5,215 nucleotides of DNA, taken from contig JABBNV010000202.1 in NCBI GenBank assembly GCA_019352125.1, positions 1-5,215 on the forward strand, given 5' to 3'. Positions 1-5,215 of the stretch are shown piece by piece (position 1 is the first letter of the stretch; the number at the start of each line of letters is the position of its first letter). This DNA is from Acidobacteriota bacterium (lineage in GTDB: Bacteria; Actinomycetota; Actinomycetes; Actinomycetales; Micrococcaceae). Position numbers and translations under genes: made by a program. Under the pieces are notes generated by a model. That model searched no databases. It worked only from the letters and a program-made list of their open reading frames with translations, and had not been told where the DNA came from.

Positions 1-721
1 GCGCACCATCGACGCCACCTGCCCGCTGGTCACCAAGGTGCACCGTGAGGCCGTCCGGTTCGCCAAGAGCGACTACGAGATTCTGCTGATTGGGCATCAG
101 GGACATGAAGAAGTTGAGGGTACTTTTGGTGAGGCCCCGGAGCATACCCAGATTGTGAATGGTCCTGCCGAGGCGGAGCTGATTGAAGTGCGGGATCCGG
201 ATAAGTTGATCTGGCTGTCCCAGACAACGCTGAGTGTGGACGAGACCATGGACACCGTGCGCCGTTTGCGCGAGCGCTTCCCGAACTTGCAGGATCCGCC
301 CAGCGACGATCTTTGCTACGCGACCTCCAACCGTCAAGCTGCGATCAAGAAGATTCCGCCGCAGGCCGAGCTGGTTATTGTGGTGGGCTCCGCGAACTCA
401 TCGAATTCGGTTCGACTGGTGGAAGTTGCTCTAGAATATGGCGCCAAAGCCGCCTACCGCGTGGACTTTGCCAATGAAGTGGATGAGTCCTGGTTCGAGG
501 GCGTGAGCACTGTGGGCGTGACGAGTGGTGCGTCCGTTCCCGAGGTACTGGTGCAGGATGTGCTCCGGGTGGCAGCTGAGTACGGCTTCAACGATGTTGA
601 AGAAGTGGTGACGGCGGAAGAAGACATTCTGTTCTCGCTCCCTAAGGAACTCCGGGCCACGTTGAAGGCCGCCGGCGATTCCAGCCGATCTTTGGGCGGA
701 CGCGGTTCACGTAACCAGTAG
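1..721 (+). CDS. ispH: 4-hydroxy-3-methylbut-2-enyl diphosphate reductase (IspH/LytB), 5'-truncated
   Basis: IspH uses a 4Fe-4S cluster to reduce HMBPP to IPP and DMAPP, the last step of the cytoplasmic MEP isoprenoid pathway. The window enters the gene in mid-coding: the frame from base 2 reads 239 residues to a TAG at 719-721. Seen directly: DATCPLVTKVH with the second cluster cysteine at visible residue 7 (bases 20-22); GHQGHEEVEGT with the substrate-binding His and the catalytic Glu two residues later (about bases 104-112; E. coli H124/E126); SQTTLSVDET; LCYATSNRQ with the third cluster cysteine at bases 314-316; SSNS for diphosphate binding; and GASVPEVLV near the C-terminus. The first cluster cysteine and the N-terminal His (E. 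coli C12 and H41) should lie upstream, about 90 residues away by comparison with E. coli. An internal GTG at base 38 is not the start, because conserved sequence continues before it. The last 13 or so residues are a polar Ser/Gly/Arg tail beyond the conserved core. Identification is secure. Confidence 0.97.
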   Translation, partial: RTIDATCPLVTKVHREAVRFAKSDYEILLIGHQGHEEVEGTFGEAPEHTQIVNGPAEAELIEVRDPDKLIWLSQTTLSVDETMDTVRRLRERFPNLQDPPSDDLCYATSNRQAAIKKIPPQAELVIVVGSANSSNSVRLVEVALEYGAKAAYRVDFANEVDESWFEGVSTVGVTSGASVPEVLVQDVLRVAAEYGFNDVEEVVTAEEDILFSLPKELRATLKAAGDSSRSLGGRGSRNQ

Positions 722-734
722 CTAGCTGTGTGCT

Positions 735-749
735 GGCCGGATCGGCTTT
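735..749 (+). terminator. Weak candidate terminator after ispH
   Basis: A small hairpin, GCCG (736-739), loop GAT, CGGC (743-746), can be closed by one G-U pair and is followed by TTT. It lies 14 bases after the ispH stop in the gap between convergent genes, where a terminator is expected. The stem is short and the T run is only three bases. A competing 8-base inverted repeat pairs AGCCGATC (683-690) with GATCGGCT (740-747) over a 49-base loop. The call rests mainly on position. Confidence 0.25.
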
Positions 750-753
750 CATT

Positions 754-2793
754 CTAGAAAGGTGGTGGGTCGGCGGTGATGGTTTTGGTGCGGCCGGTGG
801 GTAGGGTGTGGGTGAAGTGGCCGGGGCTGGTTTGGATGGTGTGGTAGTGGCTGCCGGGGTTGTCTTTTTGGTGGTGGCAGTGTTTGCAGAGTGCGCCGAG
901 GTTCCCGTGGTCCGTGGTACCCAGAATAGTGAGGTTTTCGCTCACAGTGGTGGGTCGGTTGTAGGGGATGGTGTGGTCGATATCGCAGTTGGTGGCTGGT
1001 TTGTCGCAGCCGATTCCGCGGCATGTTTGGTCCCTGGTGGTGACCCAGTCTTGGAGTGATTGCGGGGGTTTGTAGCGGGTTCTTCCGTAGGAGAGCTGTA
1101 CCCCGGTTTCTGGGTCAGTGAGGATGCGCATCCATTGGGTGGCTTGGCCGGCTAGTTCTGCTGCCTGGTCGAAGGGGATGGGCCCGTAGCCGTCCAGGTG
1201 CCCGTACGTTCTAGGACGATCAAACCCACCAGGGACCGCAGTTTCTTTGTTTCCTGTGCCGCTACCAGTTTCACTGTCTGCTTCGTTGGCGGGTTCCGCG
1301 CTGGGCTCACTGCTGGCTTCGGTGGTGGCTTTGAGGAGGGTGAGGGCGGGGATGGTGATGAGGATTTTTGCCGGCGTCATGTTCCGGATCCCGGGTGCCA
1401 GCATCCCGGGCTCGTTACCGTGGGTTCCGGTGGGTTGGTCGCTGGTGTTGATGGTGGTGAACGCGTGGGCCAGGAGATCCATGAGGATATCGGCCCGGTA
1501 GTTCCCCAGGGACCGCGACGGCCTCCCTGTGCCATTGTCCACACCTGCCCCCGCCAACGCCCCTGCCCCGGCGCCAGTCCCTGCGCCAGTCCCTGTGCCT
1601 GTGTCTGTGCCGGGGGCGGGGTTGTCGGGGTTGTCGTTGTGTTGTTGGAGGTTCCGGGCCCATTGGTCGATGGTCGTGTATGCGGCGAGGGCTTCGACTG
1701 CGGGCAGGAACGCGCTGAGGTACGCCATCCCGTCGGTGGAGGGCGAGAAGGTCACGTTCCGGTACTGACGGACTTTCTTGTGCCGGTCCGTCAGGGTGGT
1801 GGGGTGAAGTTGTTCGGCGACCACGTTCGCGTAGCGTTGCAATTTTCTGGGGACCAGTCCACCGCCGAAGATCAGGATACGTTTCAGTACAGTTCCTTCT
1901 CCGATAGGCCAGTATTCGGGTGGGAGGTTCGTGAACCCGTCAGCGATCGCTTTGACGTGGTCGATGGTGAGTTGCCCGTGGGTCAGGGCTGCCATGGCTG
2001 CTGGCAGCCGGTTGACGAATAGGGCATTGGACCAGAGCAGGGTGTCCCCGGCGCAGTGAGTGATGTCCATACTCGCCGCGACTTCGGTGCCCGCGAACTT
2101 CCCTAATTCCCCGACAGCGGAGGACACTTTCACCCGCTCCTTCACCGGAAGCCCCGGTAGCGGGGCCGGGACACGGCCTGGCGTGTCCCGGTGGTAGGCA
2201 TACCGGGTGGCGTCCTGACTGACCCGGGCGAACGTAGCAGAACTCATCCGGGATGTCAGGTTCGGATGAACACTAAGCATCGACCCCGGAGCAATCACCA
2301 CACGCTCACGAGCAGTGTCGTCGTTGATGACGGCGATCGATCGCAGTGGGGCCGGGGTATTGGGGTCGTGCCGGTACGCGGCGAACTTCGCTAACGCACG
2401 TGCCCGTCGTCCTTGGACCCAGGCCATCATTTTCGTGGACGCGTCCACATAATCGAGAGCTTCCACATCCGTCAGCGCCAGACACCCCGAGGCGTAGGGA
2501 TCAACCCTCTCCAAGGCCTCCGCGATGGCGGTGATGGTGGCGGTGGTGGTGACAGGGGAATAATCCTGCCCGGCACCCCGGTCAACGTTCCCCGCATGGG
2601 CACAGGAATCCGCCTCGACCTCATCAGCGGGGGCGGCACCGTGCCGGGCGAATGCCGTAATCGTGGCCAGGTCAGCGCAGAACTGCAGGGACCGGGCGAG
2701 TTCTTCAAAGAGGGCTTCCAACACCGAACCAATACGCAACCCGGCGGGCACCCGAGAGGCCGCATTGCCGTGGTTATTCGTTGTGACGGTCAT
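754..2793 (-). CDS. DUF222 / HNH endonuclease domain protein (13E12 repeat family)
   Basis: A 679-residue protein that looks like a DNA nuclease; its target and role are unknown. Residues about 95-380 match my recollection of the helical DUF222 domain, for example LPAAMAALTHGQLTIDHVKAIA (near 263-284, written here as LPAAMAALTHGQ then LTIDHVKAIA) and DGMAYLSAFLPAVEAL. The C-terminal HNH domain (about 580-650) has CRGIGC (C591, C596), IDHT (catalytic-type H607), GNLGALC (N631) and CKHCHH (C636, C639, H640/H641), so both the four-Cys zinc site and the HNH residues look intact. Two low-complexity linkers separate the domains: Gly/Thr/Ala-rich at about 386-422 and Glu/Ser/Thr-rich at about 489-524. 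No signal peptide or membrane segment is seen. ATG at 2793 is preferred because AAGGGGG lies 9 bases upstream; a TTG two codons earlier (2799) would be only 3 bases from it. The gene follows rmuC by 53 bases and converges on ispH. Related copies are common in actinobacterial genomes and have been linked to mobile repeats in mycobacteria; mobility here is inference. Confidence 0.93.
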   Translation of the reverse strand: MTVTTNNHGNAASRVPAGLRIGSVLEALFEELARSLQFCADLATITAFARHGAAPADEVEADSCAHAGNVDRGAGQDYSPVTTTATITAIAEALERVDPYASGCLALTDVEALDYVDASTKMMAWVQGRRARALAKFAAYRHDPNTPAPLRSIAVINDDTARERVVIAPGSMLSVHPNLTSRMSSATFARVSQDATRYAYHRDTPGRVPAPLPGLPVKERVKVSSAVGELGKFAGTEVAASMDITHCAGDTLLWSNALFVNRLPAAMAALTHGQLTIDHVKAIADGFTNLPPEYWPIGEGTVLKRILIFGGGLVPRKLQRYANVVAEQLHPTTLTDRHKKVRQYRNVTFSPSTDGMAYLSAFLPAVEALAAYTTIDQWARNLQQHNDNPDNPAPGTDTGTGTGAGTGAGAGALAGAGVDNGTGRPSRSLGNYRADILMDLLAHAFTTINTSDQPTGTHGNEPGMLAPGIRNMTPAKILITIPALTLLKATTEASSEPSAEPANEADSETGSGTGNKETAVPGGFDRPRTYGHLDGYGPIPFDQAAELAGQATQWMRILTDPETGVQLSYGRTRYKPPQSLQDWVTTRDQTCRGIGCDKPATNCDIDHTIPYNRPTTVSENLTILGTTDHGNLGALCKHCHHQKDNPGSHYHTIQTSPGHFTHTLPTGRTKTITADPPPF
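1528..1614 (-). repeat. Gly/Thr/Ala low-complexity coding repeat with a 12-bp tandem duplication
   Basis: This stretch encodes the interdomain linker of the HNH protein, made of alternating Gly-Thr and Gly-Ala pairs. Within it, GCGCCAGTCCCT (+ strand) occurs twice in perfect tandem at 1571-1582 and 1583-1594, followed by the 6-base near-repeats GTGCCT, GTGTCT and GTGCCG. Unit lengths are multiples of three, so gain or loss of units would change linker length without breaking the frame. The tract looks like a slippage-prone spacer rather than a folded domain. Confidence 0.7.
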
Positions 2794-2802
2794 CCTCAAA
2801 CA

Positions 2803-2809
2803 CCCCCTT
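2803..2809 (-). promoter_or_regulatory. Ribosome binding site of the DUF222-HNH gene
   Basis: AAGGGGG on the coding strand lies 9 bases before the ATG at 2793 and only 3 bases before the in-frame TTG at 2799. This spacing is the main reason for preferring the ATG start. Confidence 0.65.
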
Positions 2810-2820
2810 ACTCTCTAACA

Positions 2821-2849
2821 AGTATATTCCCGACAGCCGAATGAATCTA
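2821..2849 (-). promoter_or_regulatory. Candidate promoter for the DUF222-HNH gene, overlapping the rmuC stop
   Basis: On the - strand, TATACT (2821-2826, one mismatch to TATAAT) is preceded at exactly 17 bases by TAGATT (2844-2849, three matches to TTGACA). The predicted transcript start is near 2814, giving a leader of about 20 bases that carries the AAGGGGG ribosome site. The -35-like box contains the rmuC TAG stop (2847-2849). The -10 is good and the -35 poor, so this is a plausible but unproven promoter. No terminator with a T run is visible between rmuC and this gene, so read-through from rmuC is also possible. Confidence 0.45.
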
Positions 2850-4073
2850 GGAAATACCTTCACCCTGTGGAAAAGCTTCGACTGACTCCTGGTGCCTGTC
2901 CGTGAGCTCCGGAGCCATCAAGGAACGCGGTGCAGACTCAACGGGTTGAGGTGCTGCTAGCTTGGCTGGGTCCAGTGCATTGAGCTTGCGCGCAGTGGGC
3001 AGAACCCTTGCCTCGAGGGAGCCGACCAGAGCGTTGTAGCGGTCCACGGAGGACTTCAGGGAGGAGCCGAGTTTGCCAACGTTGTCCCCCAGTGTGCCAA
3101 GTCGCTGATACAGCTCCGCGGATAGCTCAAAAAGTTCCTTGGCGCTGTCCGTGAGTACGTCTTGGCGCCAGCTAAAGGCGACTGCCTTGAGGACGGCCAG
3201 TAGCGTGATGGGGGAGGCCAGGACCACGTTCCGGGCCACAGCGTAGTCAAGCAAGGATGGATCGCTGGTGAGGGCAGAACTGAGGATCGACTCCACGGGA
3301 ACGAAGCAGATCACCAGTTCTGGAGAGTTGGCTGCAGTCTGCCAGTACTTTTTGGAATTGAGGGCGTCCACATGTGTCTTCAGAGCCTTGGCATGCTGGG
3401 CCAGCAGGGCTGAGTTGTCCGTGGCTGCTGGACCTGCCCCGCCGTTCTCATGCGCCTGGAGAAACGCGCCCAGCGGAACCTTTGAGTCAACCACCATCTC
3501 CTTGCCGCCGGGCAACCGCACCACCATATCTGGCCGGTGGGTTCCATCGAGGGAAACCTGCTGTACCTGCTCACTGAAGTCAACGTGTGCCAGCATCCCG
3601 GCCGCCTCAACGACGCGGCGCAATTGCACCTCGCCCCAGGTGCCACGCGCGCTGTTGGACCGAAGCGCAGAAGCAAGCGAACGGGTGGTATCCAGGAGGG
3701 CAGCGTCGGTGACCCTGGCTTCTTTGAGCTGGGCTGTAAGCTGGCCAAACTGTTCCACACGGTCACGCTCCAACAGTGCAACCTGCCGCTGTACATCCGC
3801 CAATTTTTGTGCCACGGGGCTCAGCGCCTGAAGCACGGTGGAATCGGTTGCTTGCTGGGATGAGAGCTGTCGATTTTGGGCAGCGAGCAGCGTTCGCTCC
3901 GCGTCCGCCGCTGCCAAACGTGACGTTGCCACGCCTAGCCGGGATCCGACGTCGTCCATCTCCGCTTCCAAAGCCAGCGTCCGGCGTCGCTGTAGCCACC
4001 ACATCAGCAAGCCGCCCAACACCAACCCGAGAAGCAGCGTCAGCAGCGCAAAAACGATCCCAAATCCATTCAT
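2847..4073 (-). CDS. rmuC: DNA recombination protein RmuC (membrane-anchored, PD-(D/E)XK nuclease-like)
   Basis: RmuC-family proteins limit certain recombination or rearrangement events in E. coli and are placed in the PD-(D/E)XK nuclease superfamily; their exact activity is less settled. This 408-residue protein has one N-terminal membrane segment (about residues 5-26) followed by WWLQRRR, so the bulk should be cytoplasmic. A Glu/Ala/Leu/Gln-rich stretch (about 32-130) looks like coiled coil. The RmuC core (about 138-365) shows RGTWGEVQLRRVVEAAGM, then RPDMVV and MVVDSKVPL, which supply a PD...D-x-K pattern (P181, D182, D196, K198). It continues with SPELVICFVPVE, VVLASPITLLAVLKAVAFSW and VGSLEARVLPTARK, all family-typical. 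The last 40 or so residues are Pro/Ala/Glu-rich and variable-looking. The ATG at 4073 places the hydrophobic segment at the very N-terminus as expected. It is divergent from ychF and followed on the same strand by the HNH gene. Confidence 0.96.
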   Translation of the reverse strand: MNGFGIVFALLTLLLGLVLGGLLMWWLQRRRTLALEAEMDDVGSRLGVATSRLAAADAERTLLAAQNRQLSSQQATDSTVLQALSPVAQKLADVQRQVALLERDRVEQFGQLTAQLKEARVTDAALLDTTRSLASALRSNSARGTWGEVQLRRVVEAAGMLAHVDFSEQVQQVSLDGTHRPDMVVRLPGGKEMVVDSKVPLGAFLQAHENGGAGPAATDNSALLAQHAKALKTHVDALNSKKYWQTAANSPELVICFVPVESILSSALTSDPSLLDYAVARNVVLASPITLLAVLKAVAFSWRQDVLTDSAKELFELSAELYQRLGTLGDNVGKLGSSLKSSVDRYNALVGSLEARVLPTARKLNALDPAKLAAPQPVESAPRSLMAPELTDRHQESVEAFPQGEGIS

Positions 4074-4075
4074 GA

Positions 4076-4079
4076 CCTC
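4076..4079 (-). promoter_or_regulatory. Closely spaced ribosome binding site of rmuC
   Basis: GAGG lies only 2 bases before the ATG at 4073, closer than usual. No better-spaced purine run is seen; CGAAGC further upstream is weak. No convincing -10 box for rmuC was found in the 51-base divergent spacer, so its promoter probably lies inside the start of ychF or departs from consensus. Confidence 0.4.
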
Positions 4080-4087
4080 AGCTTCGC

Positions 4088-4125
4088 ATGAACCACCGAC
4101 ACTGGGCCGGTAAGATTGACTACCG
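4088..4125 (+). promoter_or_regulatory. Candidate ychF promoter for a leaderless transcript
   Basis: TAAGAT at 4111-4116 fits the actinobacterial TANNNT -10 pattern (four of six to TATAAT). ATGAAC at 4088-4093, 17 bases upstream, keeps only the central TGA of a -35 box. A start of transcription 7 to 9 bases after the -10 falls at 4123-4125, on or next to the GTG of ychF. There is no Shine-Dalgarno at a usable distance from that GTG, which agrees with leaderless initiation. Confidence 0.45.
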
Positions 4126-5210
4126 TGGCTCTAACTATTGGCATCGTCGGACTGCCCAACGTCGGCAAATCAACCCTGTTCAATGCGCTGACGCGCAATA
4201 ACGTACTCGCTGCGAACTATCCGTTCGCCACGATCGAGCCGAACGTGGGTGTGGTAAACCTCCCGGATGCCCGTCTAGCTCAGCTGGCCACGGTTTTTGG
4301 GTCCGCGCGTTTGTTGCCGGCTACGGTCTCCTTTGTGGACATCGCGGGCATTGTGAAGGGTGCGTCGGAGGGTGAAGGACTGGGGAACCAGTTCCTGGCC
4401 AACATCCGCGAAGCCGAGGCCATTGCGCAGGTTATTCGCGTGTTTGATGATCCCGACGTGATTCACGTGGACGGCAAAGTTGACCCCCGCTCGGACATGG
4501 AAACCATTAATACTGAGCTCATCCTTGCGGACATGCAGACGGTGGAGAAGGCCATTCCGAGGCTGGAAAAGGCCGTCAAGCTCAAGCAAAAGGAGGCTGG
4601 CGAGCTCGCTGCTGTGCTCAAGGCCAAGGAAGTTCTTGAGCGCGGAGACACGATTTTTGCCTCTATTGCCAGTGACAAGCTGGAAATGGAGTACCTGCGG
4701 GAGCTTTCCCTGCTGACCGCCAAGCCGTTTATCTATGTTTTCAACGTCGACGACGCGGTGCTGGGCAGCCCTGAGCGCCAGGCGGAATTGCGTGAACTTG
4801 TGGCGCCCGCGGACGCTATTTTCCTCGATGCAAAGCTGGAAGCGGATCTGGTGGAGCTTTCCGAGGAGGAGGCACGCGAGATGCTGGAAATGAACGGGCA
4901 GGAAGAGTCCGGCATGGATCAGCTGGCCCGCGTTGGCTTCCACACCTTGGGCCTGCAGACGTACCTCACCGCTGGCCCGAAGGAAACGCGTGCCTGGACT
5001 ATTCGCCAGGGTGACACGGCTCCCCAGGCTGCCGGCGTTATCCACTCTGACTTCCAACGCGGCTTCATCAAGGCCGAAGTTGTCCACTTCGATGACCTGA
5101 TGGAGGCCGGATCCATGGCCGAGGCCAAGGCCCGGGGCAAGGTGCGGATCGAAGGCAAAGACTACGTGATGGCCGACGGCGACGTGGTGGAGTTCCGGTT
5201 TAACGTCTGA
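4125..5210 (+). CDS. ychF: YchF/OLA1-family ATPase (Obg-related, ribosome-associated)
   Basis: YchF is a conserved cytosolic P-loop NTPase that prefers ATP, binds ribosomes and affects stress responses. From GTG at 4125 the protein has 361 residues, matching the usual length of about 360. Domains in order: G domain with P-loop GLPNVGKST (9-17), NYPFATIEPNVG (31-42), DIAG (72-75) with VKGASEGEGLGNQFL after it, and His114 in VIHVDG, the position of the proposed catalytic His of E. coli YchF. A helical, coiled-coil-like insert spans about 128-200. The G4 position reads NVDD (207-210) in place of NKxD, as expected for an ATP-preferring member. The C-terminal TGS domain (about 278-361) runs from LQTYLTAGPKE to DGDVVEFRFNV. 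A TTG at 4116 in the same frame would add three residues, but MALTIGIVGLP is the typical actinobacterial start. The protein contains no cysteine, and Ala occupies the position of E. coli Cys35. Divergent from rmuC, with a 51-base spacer. Confidence 0.97.
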   Translation: MALTIGIVGLPNVGKSTLFNALTRNNVLAANYPFATIEPNVGVVNLPDARLAQLATVFGSARLLPATVSFVDIAGIVKGASEGEGLGNQFLANIREAEAIAQVIRVFDDPDVIHVDGKVDPRSDMETINTELILADMQTVEKAIPRLEKAVKLKQKEAGELAAVLKAKEVLERGDTIFASIASDKLEMEYLRELSLLTAKPFIYVFNVDDAVLGSPERQAELRELVAPADAIFLDAKLEADLVELSEEEAREMLEMNGQEESGMDQLARVGFHTLGLQTYLTAGPKETRAWTIRQGDTAPQAAGVIHSDFQRGFIKAEVVHFDDLMEAGSMAEAKARGKVRIEGKDYVMADGDVVEFRFNV

Positions 5211-5215
5211 TATAG

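Noticed and set aside
1388..1410. Two copies of ATCCCGGG 15 bases apart
   Set aside because: They encode similar Pro-Gly-Met/Ile pieces in the HNH protein; the CCCGGG core is self-complementary and short, so it is probably chance.
1987..2009. Inverted repeat GGCTGCC / GGCAGCC with a 9-base loop
   Set aside because: It is inside the HNH coding region where a run of Ala codons (PAAMAAL) produces it; no T run follows and no regulatory context exists.
1198..2022. Long open frame of 274 codons on the + strand, antisense to the HNH gene
   Set aside because: It has a skewed Gly/Val/Arg/Pro composition without recognisable motifs, and lies wholly opposite a well-supported gene whose codon bias leaves the opposite strand free of stops.
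754..2793. Possibility that the HNH gene is a frameshifted or decaying pseudogene
   Set aside because: The frame is continuous from a well-placed ATG to TAG, and the zinc cysteines and HNH residues are all present.
3268..3831. Open frame of 187 codons on the + strand, antisense to rmuC
   Set aside because: Ser/Cys/Arg-rich with no family resemblance; the - strand frame carries clear RmuC motifs throughout.
4074..4124. Riboswitch or structured leader in the rmuC-ychF spacer
   Set aside because: At 51 bases shared by two divergent starts, there is no room for one and no stable stem was seen.
4275..5087. Open frame of 270 codons on the - strand, antisense to ychF
   Set aside because: It mirrors a highly conserved gene, shows no domain and has no start signals; it is a typical shadow in high-GC DNA.

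Overview
The window looks like a chromosomal segment of a high-GC Gram-positive bacterium, most likely Actinobacteria of the Arthrobacter/Micrococcaceae type. This rests on the moderately high GC, GTG and TTG start candidates, actinobacterial-style YchF and IspH sequences, and a DUF222-HNH (13E12-family) protein, a family concentrated in Actinobacteria. The genus is an inference. No RNA genes, CRISPR array, insertion sequence or prophage gene were seen.

Layout: (1) 1-721, + strand: the 3' three quarters of ispH (lytB), the last enzyme of the MEP isoprenoid pathway; its 5' end lies outside the window. (2) 722-753: a 32-base gap between convergent genes, with only a weak hairpin. (3) 754-2793, - strand: a long DUF222 protein with a C-terminal HNH nuclease domain and two low-complexity linkers. 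(4) 2794-2846: a 53-base gap with a good Shine-Dalgarno and a plausible promoter for the HNH gene; the -35-like box overlaps the rmuC stop codon. (5) 2847-4073, - strand: rmuC, a membrane-anchored coiled-coil protein with a PD-(D/E)XK nuclease-like core. (6) 4074-4124: a 51-base divergent spacer. (7) 4125-5210, + strand: complete ychF, an ATPase of the Obg-related family, apparently with a leaderless GTG start. The window ends five bases after its stop.

ispH, rmuC and ychF are housekeeping genes. The DUF222-HNH gene is the accessory-looking item. It sits between the 3' ends of ispH and rmuC, where an insertion would break neither gene, and it could be read from its own promoter or by read-through from rmuC. 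Its 3' end is strikingly rich in G+T on the + strand (A+C on the coding strand), unlike its 5' half. I see no convincing new multi-gene system. The points most worth checking are the HNH gene as a possible mobile or homing element, its compositional gradient, the predicted leaderless start of ychF, and the complete absence of cysteine from a protein often named 'redox-regulated ATPase'.
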